Source of the DNA: Polyangiaceae bacterium
GTDB lineage: Bacteria > Myxococcota_A > Polyangia > Polyangiales > Polyangiaceae
Direction: 5' to 3'
Assembly (NCBI GenBank): GCA_025936045.1
Contig: JAICUB010000018.1
Location: forward strand, 59,855 to 123,854
DNA length: 64,000 nt
A program made the translations under genes and the position numbers. Shown piece by piece: positions 36,340 through 44,162 of the stretch. Position 1 is the stretch's first letter; every line of letters begins with the position of its first letter. The notes beneath the pieces were generated by a model, which was given only the letters and a program-made list of their open reading frames with translations, searched no databases and was not told the DNA's origin.

Positions 36340-36867
36340 CTAGGCGCCGCGGCCGAGGCGGCCGAGCCGCATGCTGACGGAGCCCAGGTCGATGCGATGC
36401 GTGCCGCTCGTCTTCGGGGCGAGCGCGGGTTCCGGCTTCGACGTTGCAGGGCGCTCTGCGTCCGGGTTGCCGAGGCGCTCCGTGATCGCGCGGAACGCGT
36501 GGAGGAAGGCCTGGTCGTCTTGGCCGGCTCGGATGACCCCGAGGACGCCTTGCATGTCGACCGCTTGGCGCAGATAGCCGCGCAGGATTCGCGTATGCAC
36601 GACGACCGCCGGTCCCTCGCCCACGCGCCCGATGCCGAGGAGCCGCGAGAGCTCGTCGCCGCGCAGGCCGGGCATGAGCACGTCGACGAGCACGATGTCG
36701 GGCCGCAGCCGAGCGGTGCGCTGCGAGAGCCCGCTTGCGCTCTTGGCGACGCTCACGTCGTAGCCGTCTTCCATCAGGCGCCGCGCGGTTTGCTCACGGA
36801 TGAGGTCGTCGTGATCGACGACGAGCACGTGCAGGGGCGGCTTGAGGTGAGGCGTTGCGTTCGACAC
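36340..36867 (-). CDS. response-regulator receiver domain protein, key Lys replaced
   Basis: A 175-residue protein with a CheY-like receiver domain (about 12-130) and a 45-residue tail of low complexity. The acidic pocket VVDHDD (D18, D20) and the phospho-acceptor VDVLMPG (D62) are present, and T in VVVHTR matches the conserved Thr. The usual Lys-Pro after strand 5 reads IRAGQ, so Arg replaces Lys and no Pro follows. It has no output domain, so it probably acts by protein contact. The partner kinase is not in the window. The start is GTG. Confidence 0.85.
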   Translation of the reverse strand: MSNATPHLKPPLHVLVVDHDDLIREQTARRLMEDGYDVSVAKSASGLSQRTARLRPDIVLVDVLMPGLRGDELSRLLGIGRVGEGPAVVVHTRILRGYLRQAVDMQGVLGVIRAGQDDQAFLHAFRAITERLGNPDAERPATSKPEPALAPKTSGTHRIDLGSVSMRLGRLGRGA

Positions 36868-36934
36868 TCGACGGGTCCGTTCCTCTCGACGGCCGTCCGG
36901 CGGACGTCTTTAGCCCTGGCATCTTCTTCGCATA

Positions 36935-36957
36935 AATCGTCTCGCGCTGAGACGATT
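36935..36957. terminator. perfect 9-bp hairpin between trpS and the receiver gene
   Basis: Arms AATCGTCTC and GAGACGATT flank a 5-nt loop. It lies 140 bp after the trpS stop and 68 bp before the receiver start. It could be a terminator for trpS or an operator for the receiver gene. The rest of the 229-bp gap shows only GCGAATTCGC (a 10-bp palindrome) and nothing else. Confidence 0.4.
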
Positions 36958-37096
36958 GGGACGAACCGACTCGTCGTGCGCCCCCGCGCGGCGAATTCGC
37001 GGCGGATAGCGTGCGGATCGTTACGTCGGTCCGGACGAGGAGTGGACGACTCCCTGAACGGGGGACCACTCGCATCGATCGTGAACGCCTGCGAGC

Positions 37097-38209
37097 TCAG
37101 TCGAGCCCGTGGTCCATGTTCATCGCTCTGCGCACCTGGCGTAACGTGACGACGCCCTCGGCGCGCGCGCGTTCGACGCCCTTTTTCAGCACGCTCGACA
37201 CGTAAGCGGGCTCCCCGGCGTAGCGCGCGCGGCGCTCACGGAGCGGTGCGAGGTAAGCGTTCAGCGCTTCGGTGAGCGTCGCCTTCAACTTGCCGCCGCC
37301 GCCGTCGCCGATGCGTGCCGCGACCGCTTCCGGCGTTTCTCCACTACAAATCCCGATCAGGCGCAGGAGATTCGCGACCTCGGGACGATGCTGCGGGTCG
37401 TAGGCAATGTTGCGATCGGCGTCCGTTTTGGCGCCCTTGATCGCCTTCGCCGTTTCGTCCGCGCTCATCTTGAGCATGATGGTGTTACCGCGGCTCTTGC
37501 TCATCTTCTGCCCGTCGGTGCCGAGCACGACGGGGAGCTCGCTGAGGAGCGCGTCCGGCACCGGAAACACCGGCTCTTTCGGCGCAAAGCGCTCGTTGAA
37601 GCGGCGCGCGATCTTGCGCGTGAGCTCGAGGTGCGGGAGCTGATCGCGTCCGACCGGCACCACGTTGCCCTTGCAGAAGAGAATGTCCGCCGCCTGATGA
37701 ATCGGGTACGTGTACATGAGCGCGTTCACCTGCCGCAGGCCGGCCGCGCGGATCTCCTCCTTCACCGTCGGGTTGCGGTCGAGCTCGGCCGTCGTCACGA
37801 GCGACATGAAGGGCAAGAGCAGCTGGTTCAGCTCGGGGATATGGCTGTGGCTGAAAAAGAAGGTTCGCCCGTTCTCCGGATCGAGCCCGGACGCGAGGTA
37901 GTCGAGAATCACCTCGCGTACGTTGGCGCCCACGGCCTCCGCGGTGTCGCGATCCGTCAGCACCTGGTAGTCGGCGATGACGATGAACGTGGTCGCGCCG
38001 AGCTCCTGGATGCGCACGCGATTGGCCACGGTGCCGAAAAGGTGTCCGATGTGCAGCGGCCCCGTCGGTCGCTCCCCCGTGAGCACGCGATACTTCCCGG
38101 GATTCTTCGGCAAGTCCTGCCAGACGGCCTGACTGCGCTTCGCTGATTCCTTGAACGTGGCCGATTCGAACTCCACGTCCTCCGCGTCCGCCTCGAACTT
38201 CGCTTCCAT
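37097..38209 (-). CDS. trpS: tryptophanyl-tRNA synthetase
   Basis: A 370-residue class I synthetase that charges tRNA-Trp. The signatures are HIGH (residues 53-56, in GPLHIGHLFG) and KMSKS (235-239). A short acidic N-terminal extension of about 35 residues precedes the Rossmann fold. The TrpS signature YTYPIHQAADIL is present. A purine-rich GGAGAGAG lies about 10 nt before the ATG, so this gene has a classic leader, unlike many others here. Confidence 0.95.
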   Translation of the reverse strand: MEAKFEADAEDVEFESATFKESAKRSQAVWQDLPKNPGKYRVLTGERPTGPLHIGHLFGTVANRVRIQELGATTFIVIADYQVLTDRDTAEAVGANVREVILDYLASGLDPENGRTFFFSHSHIPELNQLLLPFMSLVTTAELDRNPTVKEEIRAAGLRQVNALMYTYPIHQAADILFCKGNVVPVGRDQLPHLELTRKIARRFNERFAPKEPVFPVPDALLSELPVVLGTDGQKMSKSRGNTIMLKMSADETAKAIKGAKTDADRNIAYDPQHRPEVANLLRLIGICSGETPEAVAARIGDGGGGKLKATLTEALNAYLAPLRERRARYAGEPAYVSSVLKKGVERARAEGVVTLRQVRRAMNMDHGLD

Positions 38210-38273
38210 ATTAGGGGCTCTCTCCAGGGGCGGGCAGCATACTCGCTCGCGCCCCGCAGCGTCCCGTCGGCGA

Positions 38274-38918
38274 TCAGTTGCAGGTGAGCTTGGCGCAGTC
38301 GTACTCGTCCTCGGCGCCGGCGCAGTCGTCGAAGCCGTTGCACTGCCGGCTCATGTCGATGGTGGTGCCGTCGTCGCAGGTGAACATGGGTCCCGGGGGG
38401 CAGCCGTCTTCGTCGTCGCCGTCCGGGCACTGCGGCAGGTGATCGCACTGCCAGCTCTCGGGGATCTGGGAGCCGTCGGCGCAGGTAAAATAACCCTGGG
38501 TGCAGTCCTCGTCGTCGCCGTTCGGACAGTCGGGTGTGCCGTCGCAGGCTTGCGTGAGCAGGATGTGCGAGCCGTCGTCGCACTCGAACTGCTCCTGCTG
38601 CATATGGCACTCGTTGATGCAGCCTGCGTACCCGTTGAAGGCGCTGTTACAATAGGAGACCTTGATTTGGGCGCAGGTAGCCTTTTCCATGCAATCCCAA
38701 ACACACGGCAGGCGCGGGTCCGTGTCTTCGCAGCCCGCAACTCGGGTGCCGCCGATGACCGCGCAATCGACGAGCCGCTGAATGTAGTTCGCGCAGGTGG
38801 CCGGCTCTTGGCTCGTCCCGTTCGCGGCGTCATTCGGGTGATCGCATTCGCCCGAGGAGCAGGCCGCCACGACCGTCACGCACGTCCCTGCGATCACGAA
38901 AGCCCAGATCTTGCGCAT
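38274..38918 (-). CDS. lipoprotein with three LDLa-like repeats
   Basis: A 214-residue lipoprotein with signal ending TVVAAC (C20). Residues about 41-105 form a Cys-rich part (ten Cys) of unknown fold. The C-terminal half has three tandem LDL-receptor class A-like repeats: residues 111-139, 144-173 and 179-208, each with six Cys and an acidic calcium-site cluster such as CDGTPDCPNGDDEDC. LDLa repeats bind ligands with calcium in animals and are rare in bacteria. The GAAGGA sequence upstream suits the ATG at 38918; the frame is open to 38963. Confidence 0.82.
   Translation of the reverse strand: MRKIWAFVIAGTCVTVVAACSSGECDHPNDAANGTSQEPATCANYIQRLVDCAVIGGTRVAGCEDTDPRLPCVWDCMEKATCAQIKVSYCNSAFNGYAGCINECHMQQEQFECDDGSHILLTQACDGTPDCPNGDDEDCTQGYFTCADGSQIPESWQCDHLPQCPDGDDEDGCPPGPMFTCDDGTTIDMSRQCNGFDDCAGAEDEYDCAKLTCN
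38295..38588 (-). repeat. three tandem LDLa-like coding repeats
   Basis: These bases encode three consecutive repeats of about 33 residues in the LDLa lipoprotein. Each has six cysteines with an acidic loop before the last one. Confidence 0.75.
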
Positions 38919-38964
38919 GGAGCGTCCTTCGCTGGCGGCCGTCGCCGCGGAGACAACCGGCATT

Positions 38965-39038
38965 CCACGCTAGCTGAACGGCCGCGCTTCCGCACTCCTC
39001 GTCTTTCGCCGAAAAATGCGCCGTCAGTGCTAGCGTGG
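38965..39038. promoter_or_regulatory. 10-bp inverted repeat flanking the divergent promoter
   Basis: CCACGCTAGC at 38965-38974 and its perfect complement GCTAGCGTGG at 39029-39038 flank 54 bp between the LDLa gene and the sulfotransferase gene. The right arm includes the proposed -10 of the latter, so binding there would control it. Confidence 0.35.
39031..39036 (+). promoter_or_regulatory. putative extended -10 TGCTAGCGT for the sulfotransferase
   Basis: TAGCGT preceded by TGC ends 7 nt before the ATG at 39044, with no Shine-Dalgarno between. Confidence 0.4.
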
Positions 39039-39043
39039 CGAGC

Positions 39044-39661
39044 ATGACGCTCAAGGTGATCGGCACTGGCTTCGGTCGCACCGGTACGGACTCGATGCGC
39101 GAAGCGTTGAACATGCTCGGCTTCGGCCCGTGTCACCACATGCTCGAGGTCAACGGCAACGAAGAGCAGAAGCGCCTGTGGCGCGCGCTCGCTCGCGGCG
39201 AGAACCCCGGCTGGGACGTGCTGTTCGCCGGCTATAACTCGTGCCTCGATTGGCCCTCGGCCCACTATTGGCGCGAGCTCGTCCGCGAGTACCCGGCTGC
39301 CAAGGTGCTCTTGACCTACAGGTCGCCCGAGAGCTGGTGGGCGAGCTTCGAAAAGACGATTCTCGCGGGCATGGCTCAGAGTACCGACCAAGCGTCGCTC
39401 GGCCTCGCGCTGGTCCGCGATCAAGTGTTCAGTGGCAAGCCCGAGGACAAGGCGCTCGCCATCGCGCGCTACGTCGCCAACGTCGACGCCGTGCGTGCCA
39501 CGGTCCCGAAAGAGCGCTTGCTCGTGCACAACCTCGGCGACGGCTGGGAGCCGCTCTGTGCGCATTTGGGCGTGCCCGTGCCCGCCGAGCCCTATCCCAA
39601 TCGCAACGCCGCGGCGGATTTCAAACGAGCGATTCTCGACAAGCCGCCGACGGCGCCGTGA
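39044..39661 (+). CDS. sulfotransferase-family protein (P-loop)
   Basis: A 205-residue protein with the 5'-phosphosulfate-binding P-loop GFGRTGTDSMREAL (about residues 9-22) and the 3'-phosphate site YRSPESWW (about 92-99), as in sulfotransferase family 4 proteins. It should move sulfate from PAPS to an acceptor, which is unknown. A GTG three codons upstream (39035) is an alternative start. It converges on tsaD with a 16-bp gap. Confidence 0.85.
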   Translation: MTLKVIGTGFGRTGTDSMREALNMLGFGPCHHMLEVNGNEEQKRLWRALARGENPGWDVLFAGYNSCLDWPSAHYWRELVREYPAAKVLLTYRSPESWWASFEKTILAGMAQSTDQASLGLALVRDQVFSGKPEDKALAIARYVANVDAVRATVPKERLLVHNLGDGWEPLCAHLGVPVPAEPYPNRNAAADFKRAILDKPPTAP

Positions 39662-39677
39662 CGCGGCTCCCTGCTCG

Positions 39678-40745
39678 TCAGACGCCCGTGGCGCGCTCCC
39701 CGCGTCCCTTGCGTGTCACGCGCGGTAACGCCGTGTTCGGACTGATCTCGATATCGACGTCGCGTTCGCCGCGCTCGAGCCGCTGCGCGCCCGCGTAGGC
39801 GATCATCGCCGCGTTGTCGGTGCAGGCGCGAAACGGCGGGACGACCAGGCGAATGCCCGCCGCGGTCGCGGCCGTGAGCGCGCGCTCCCGCAGTTCGCGA
39901 TTGGCGGCGACGCCCCCGGCGAGCACCAGCGTCTTCGCCCCTTCGTTCGTCGCCGCCGTGACGGCCTTGCCGACCAGCGTGTCGACCACGCGGCGCTGGA
40001 AGGCGGCGCAGAGGTCGCGCAGCGTGGTGTCGTTGCCGGGCCGCCCGTTCTTCTCGACCCAGCGCATGACGTCCGTCTTCAGCCCCGAAAAGCTGAATTC
40101 GAGCGAGCCGCGCCGGCGCATGGGCCAGATCAGATCGATCGCCTCGGGGTTGCCTTCCTTGGCGAGGCGATCGACGACGGGTCCTCCCGGGTAGCCGAGG
40201 CCGAGGAGCTTCGCGACCTTGTCGAAGGCTTCACCCGCGGCGTCGTCGCGCGTGGCGCCGAGCTCGCGGATGGAGGCGACGCTCGCTGCGTCCACGCGAT
40301 AGAGCGCGGTGTGTCCGCCCGAAGCCAGCAGCGCGACGAACGGATACGCCGGAGGCGCCGGGCTTTCGAGCTTCGCAAAGCGCAAAAACGGCGAGAGAAG
40401 GTGACCCACCAAGTGGTCGACGCCCACGAGCGGCTTTTGCAACGCCCAGGCGAGCCCGCGCGCGGCCTGTACGCCGACGAGAAGCGCACCGGACAGTCCG
40501 GGCCGGCAGGTGACGGCGATGCCGTCGATGTCGCGCAATTCCATCCCGGCGCGCGCCGCCGCTTCGACCAGGACGGGCTGCGCGTTGCGGAGGTGGTCGC
40601 GCGAGGCGAGCTCGGGGACGACTCCGCCGTAAGGCGCGTGGAGCTTGACCTGGCTTTGGACCACGTCGCTCAGGACTTCGCCGTCGGAGCGCACGACCGC
40701 GGCTCCGGTTTCGTCACAAGAGGTTTCGATGCCGAGGACGATCAC
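39678..40745 (-). CDS. tsaD: tRNA N6-adenosine threonylcarbamoyltransferase
   Basis: A 355-residue enzyme of the Kae1/TsaD family that adds threonylcarbamoyl to A37 of ANN-decoding tRNAs, working with TsaB, TsaE and TsaC. It begins VLGIETSCDETG and carries the metal-binding HLVGH (H111, H115) and the late Asp in CTDNAAMIAYAG (about residue 300). Length is normal. No tsaB or tsaE is adjacent. The start is GTG at the window position 40745. Confidence 0.96.
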   Translation of the reverse strand: MIVLGIETSCDETGAAVVRSDGEVLSDVVQSQVKLHAPYGGVVPELASRDHLRNAQPVLVEAAARAGMELRDIDGIAVTCRPGLSGALLVGVQAARGLAWALQKPLVGVDHLVGHLLSPFLRFAKLESPAPPAYPFVALLASGGHTALYRVDAASVASIRELGATRDDAAGEAFDKVAKLLGLGYPGGPVVDRLAKEGNPEAIDLIWPMRRRGSLEFSFSGLKTDVMRWVEKNGRPGNDTTLRDLCAAFQRRVVDTLVGKAVTAATNEGAKTLVLAGGVAANRELRERALTAATAAGIRLVVPPFRACTDNAAMIAYAGAQRLERGERDVDIEISPNTALPRVTRKGRGERATGV

Positions 40746-40824
40746 GTCTGCACTTTGGTTCGGGGAAAACGGTGCTGGCGCCGACGAGCGCCGAAAAGGT
40801 GGCTACATTAGCGAAACTTTCCGA

Positions 40825-41700
40825 ATGCGCAGGCGCGAGCTCCTCCAAATCGCCGCGACCGCGGCGTTGGCCGGCCCAGAAGCGTGCGCAAGGATCGAGG
40901 TGCAGCGCATGTCAGAGCCGAAAACGGCCGAAAAGATGCCGGTTCTCTTTCTGGCGCACGGCGCGCCCATCCTGATGGATGACGCGGACTGGGTGGCCGA
41001 GCTCGGCGCCCTGGCGGCGGGCCTCCCCAAGCCGAAGGCCGTCCTGATGCTTTCCGCGCATTGGGAGAAGCGACCCGCGACGTTCGGCGCGACGCGACCC
41101 GTGCCGCTTTATTACGACTTTTACGGCTTTCCCGAGCACTACTATCAGGTGACGTATCCCGCGCCCGGCGCGCCCGAGCTCGCCGCGCGTATCCGCAGCC
41201 TGCTCGCTTTCCGCGCGCTGCCCGTGGCGGACTCGGAGCGAGGGCTTGATCACGGCGCCTACGTGCCGCTCCTCTGCATGTATCCGCAAGCGGACGTCCC
41301 GGTGCTGCAGCTCTCGTTGCCGAGCCTCGACCCCAAGGAGCTTTTCGCGTTCGGCCAGGCGCTCGCGCCGCTGCGGCAAGAGGGCGTGCTCATCATCGGC
41401 AGCGGCTTTCTGACGCATAATATGCGCTTCGCGTTTCGGCCCGGTACGCCCGCCTGGGCCACCGAGTTCGACACGTGGGTAGCCGACGTGCTCGCCCGGC
41501 GTGATCACGACGCGCTGCTCGACTTTTTGGAACGAGGCCCCGCGGCACGGACCGCACTGCCCACCACGGAACACTTCGTTCCGGTCATCGTCGCGGCGGG
41601 CGCGGCGCCCGCCAGTGCCGACGCCGTCACGTTTCCGATCACTGGTTTTTGGGGCGCAGCCGGCGGCGCCTTCACGCGCCGTTCCGTTCGGTTCGGGTGA
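40825..41700 (+). CDS. LigB/DODA-type extradiol dioxygenase family, Tat-like signal
   Basis: A 291-residue protein of the YgiD/DODA class: metal ligands in AHGAP (H45), SAHW (H79) and LDHGAYVPLL (H143), plus SGFLTHNM late in the chain. Family members open aromatic rings such as DOPA using Fe or Zn. The N-terminus MRRRELLQIAATAALAG resembles a twin-arginine signal, so the protein may be exported, unlike YgiD. A start at the later ATG in QRMSEP would give a cytoplasmic form. A TACATT box is 15 nt upstream of the chosen ATG. Confidence 0.85.
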   Translation: MRRRELLQIAATAALAGPEACARIEVQRMSEPKTAEKMPVLFLAHGAPILMDDADWVAELGALAAGLPKPKAVLMLSAHWEKRPATFGATRPVPLYYDFYGFPEHYYQVTYPAPGAPELAARIRSLLAFRALPVADSERGLDHGAYVPLLCMYPQADVPVLQLSLPSLDPKELFAFGQALAPLRQEGVLIIGSGFLTHNMRFAFRPGTPAWATEFDTWVADVLARRDHDALLDFLERGPAARTALPTTEHFVPVIVAAGAAPASADAVTFPITGFWGAAGGAFTRRSVRFG

Positions 41701-41787
41701 GGCCCGTCGAGTAGCGGTGCCTCGGCGGAAAATTATTTTGCAAACGAGTGCGTTCAATACCGGGGGAGACCGGGCATTATTAAGCGC

Positions 41788-43557
41788 ATGGCCTCTTGGT
41801 GGAATGGGCTCGTTCTTACAGGATTGTTGATCGCAGGTTTCGTCGGCTGCTCGGGAAAGAGCGGCCAGGACGGCAACGACAATCCCGGCGGCCAGGGAGG
41901 CTCGAGCGGCGCCGGACATGGGGGTTCGGCAGGAGCGGCGGGAGCCGGCAGGAAAGGTGGGACGGGCGGGGGCGGAGGCACCGGCGCGATGACCTCTTCG
42001 GAGGGTGGCGCCGCAGGGACGGAGGAGGGTGGAGGACGTGGGGGGTCCGGCTTCGGCGTCGGTGGAACCGTCACGGCCGGTAACGGTGGTTCGTTCGCGG
42101 GCACGGCCGGTCTCGGCGGCACGGCGGGAGCTCCACTCGGCGGCACGGGGGGCGGCGGCACGGCGGGCACCGGCGCGGGCGTGCCGGACGGTTGGTTCTG
42201 CGCCGTCACGGCCTACGCTGACGGCAAGTGCGACTGTGGTTGTGGGGCGCGGGACTCGGACTGCAAGAAGACGGACATCGACCATTGCGAGCGCTGCAAC
42301 GCGAGCGGCAGCTGCGCGGGCACGAACGCGCAGTGCCCCGCCCGCATCAACGCGATGGACACGACGAAGTGCATCCCATCGCCGCCCGGTTGGTCCTGCG
42401 CGAACTCGCTCTACTCCGACGGCAAGACCTGCAACTGCGGCTGCGGCGCGCCGGATCCCGATTGCAAGGACGCGACCGGAGACAGCTGCGACTCCTGCAA
42501 CGACAGCGGCGCGTGCTCGCACGCCCAATGCCCGTCGTCGATCGATCCCGACGACAACTCGGCCTGTTACGTCCCGCCCGAGTGGACTTGTGGGAACTTC
42601 AGCTACGGCGACGAGCTCTGCGATTGCGGCTGCGGGGTACCGGACCCGAAGTGCGCCAACGAGACCGACGCGGCCTGCGACTACTGCTCGTCGTCGAGCT
42701 GCACCGCTGGCTACGGCTGCCAGGACCGGATCGACCCGACCGATAACACCAAGTGCAAGACGCCGCCCCCGCAATGGCGGTGCACGGCGCGCCTCTACAA
42801 CGACAAGTCGCATTGTGATTGCGGCTGCGGCGCGCCGGACCCTGATTGCGCGTCGCTCGACGTCGCGGACTGCGACACTTGCAATGCGACGGGGTCTTGC
42901 TCCGGGTTGGAGTGTCCAGGCCTCGTCAACCCCGACGACAACTGGTCGTGTGTCCGCCCGGATCAGGTACCGGACGGTTGGACCTGTCCGGAATACGCCT
43001 ATGGCGACGGCTACAATTGCGACTGCGGCTGCGGCGTGATGGACGCCGATTGTCACGGCACCGAGCTCGACGCCTGCACCACGTGCTCGAATTGCTCGAC
43101 GGCGCAAGACTGCCAGAACACCGTGCTCGCCACCGACATCACGCAGTGTCGGCCCGCGCCCGACGGGTGGACTTGCGCCCGGGCGCAGTATCACGACGGC
43201 TACAGCTGTGATTGCGGTTGCGGCATCCTCGATCCCGATTGCTCGAGCGACAAACCCTCCGTTTGCAGCAGCTGCCCCTTGGAGGGCTGCACCGTGGGCA
43301 AGTGCAGTCACCTTTCGGCGAACGACAACACGACTTGCTCCGTGGTCGTGCCCTCCACGTGGACGTGCAATCGCGCCTACTACGCGGACGGCACCTGCGA
43401 CTGCGGTTGCGGCACTTTCGACGACCATGATTGCGCCTCGCAGAACCTCGAGGACTGCCAGATCTGTGACGACGACGGGAGTTGCTCGAGCGTGACCTGC
43501 AAGGCGACCAACAGCCTCATCGACCCGACCGACAACTCGACCTGCGTCTCGAACTGA
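41788..43557 (+). CDS. lipoprotein with Gly-rich stalk and seven Cys-rich CDCGCG repeats
   Basis: A 589-residue lipoprotein (lipobox FVGC, C21). Residues 22-131 are almost all Gly, Ser, Thr and Ala, a flexible stalk. From residue 136 to the end are seven repeats of about 65 residues, starting at W136, W202, W266, W330, W398, W461 and W525. Each has the core W-C-x5-Y-x-D-x-C-(D/N)-C-G-C-G-x3-D-x2-C and about ten cysteines in all. I do not recognise the repeat as a named domain. It is likely a disulfide-rich surface protein. It is preceded by an AT-rich GCATTATTAAGCGC. Confidence 0.88.
   Translation: MASWWNGLVLTGLLIAGFVGCSGKSGQDGNDNPGGQGGSSGAGHGGSAGAAGAGRKGGTGGGGGTGAMTSSEGGAAGTEEGGGRGGSGFGVGGTVTAGNGGSFAGTAGLGGTAGAPLGGTGGGGTAGTGAGVPDGWFCAVTAYADGKCDCGCGARDSDCKKTDIDHCERCNASGSCAGTNAQCPARINAMDTTKCIPSPPGWSCANSLYSDGKTCNCGCGAPDPDCKDATGDSCDSCNDSGACSHAQCPSSIDPDDNSACYVPPEWTCGNFSYGDELCDCGCGVPDPKCANETDAACDYCSSSSCTAGYGCQDRIDPTDNTKCKTPPPQWRCTARLYNDKSHCDCGCGAPDPDCASLDVADCDTCNATGSCSGLECPGLVNPDDNWSCVRPDQVPDGWTCPEYAYGDGYNCDCGCGVMDADCHGTELDACTTCSNCSTAQDCQNTVLATDITQCRPAPDGWTCARAQYHDGYSCDCGCGILDPDCSSDKPSVCSSCPLEGCTVGKCSHLSANDNTTCSVVVPSTWTCNRAYYADGTCDCGCGTFDDHDCASQNLEDCQICDDDGSCSSVTCKATNSLIDPTDNSTCVSN
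42193..43557 (+). repeat. seven tandem Cys-rich coding repeats (period about 195 bp)
   Basis: Seven protein repeats with starts 63-68 residues apart. The strongest conserved block is CDCGCG followed by DPDC. DNA identity between copies is partial. Confidence 0.8.
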
Positions 43558-43577
43558 CGCGCGCGGCGCGGGGGCTT

Positions 43578-44162
43578 TTAGAAGCCGCAGCCGCTCGCGC
43601 GGCGCTGCAAGTAGAAGAGCGCAAAGCCGGGGCTCTTCGCCGGATCCTCCGGTGCGTCCGCCGGTTGCTCGGGTCCGGGCTTCAAGAGCCGCACCTCGAC
43701 GTCACCGTTCGTGAGCAGCGAGACGACGGCGAGCATGGTGCCCTGGCACACCGAGTCGATCCACGCGAAGAAGGTGTGCTCGTGGCCCGGGCCGAGGTCG
43801 GCTTGGGAGAGCGCGTCGTGCAGCATCTTCGGGATCGCGCGGAGCGGGGCGCCGTCGAAGAGGGGGGCGGGGCTGCAGAACCCGGTCGCGCCGTCGTTCG
43901 ACGTGAGCGAGCCCGGGCGGGTCGTGAGCGACGAGGTGTCGAGCGTGAGGGAGAGCTCGAGGCTCGGCGGAGCACCGCTACGGATGAACCCGTCGTGGAA
44001 CGTGTTGCCGCCGACGATTGCGCCGCAGTACGCGGCCGTCCCCTCCGTATCGAAGCGGGCGAGGCTCCGGCAGCCGCCGAGTGCCGCCGCCGCCACGAAC
44101 GCGAGTGCGACGGACGCGCCGAACGCGCGCGACTTCAGCGCGATCCACCGAGCAGCTGCCAC
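43578..44162 (-). CDS. lipoprotein, unknown function
   Basis: A 194-residue protein with a signal ending AAALGGC (C31) and otherwise no domain I recognise. The mature part has a region rich in Ser/Thr (SLELSLTLDTSSL) and five cysteines. It begins with GTG inside the 3' end of the TPR-HEAT gene (28-bp overlap) on the same strand, so the two are probably co-expressed. It converges on the Cys-repeat lipoprotein. Confidence 0.7.
   Translation of the reverse strand: MAAARWIALKSRAFGASVALAFVAAAALGGCRSLARFDTEGTAAYCGAIVGGNTFHDGFIRSGAPPSLELSLTLDTSSLTTRPGSLTSNDGATGFCSPAPLFDGAPLRAIPKMLHDALSQADLGPGHEHTFFAWIDSVCQGTMLAVVSLLTNGDVEVRLLKPGPEQPADAPEDPAKSPGFALFYLQRRASGCGF

Noticed and set aside
40912..43428. 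Long minus-strand frame of 838 residues opposite the dioxygenase and Cys-repeat lipoprotein
   Set aside because: It is Ala/Val/Arg-rich without any domain, and lies opposite genes with clear signal peptides and motifs. High GC leaves long open antisense frames.
42193..43557. Possible CRISPR-like repeat array
   Set aside because: The repeats are about 195 bp, imperfect and in frame with coding; they encode a Cys-rich protein.
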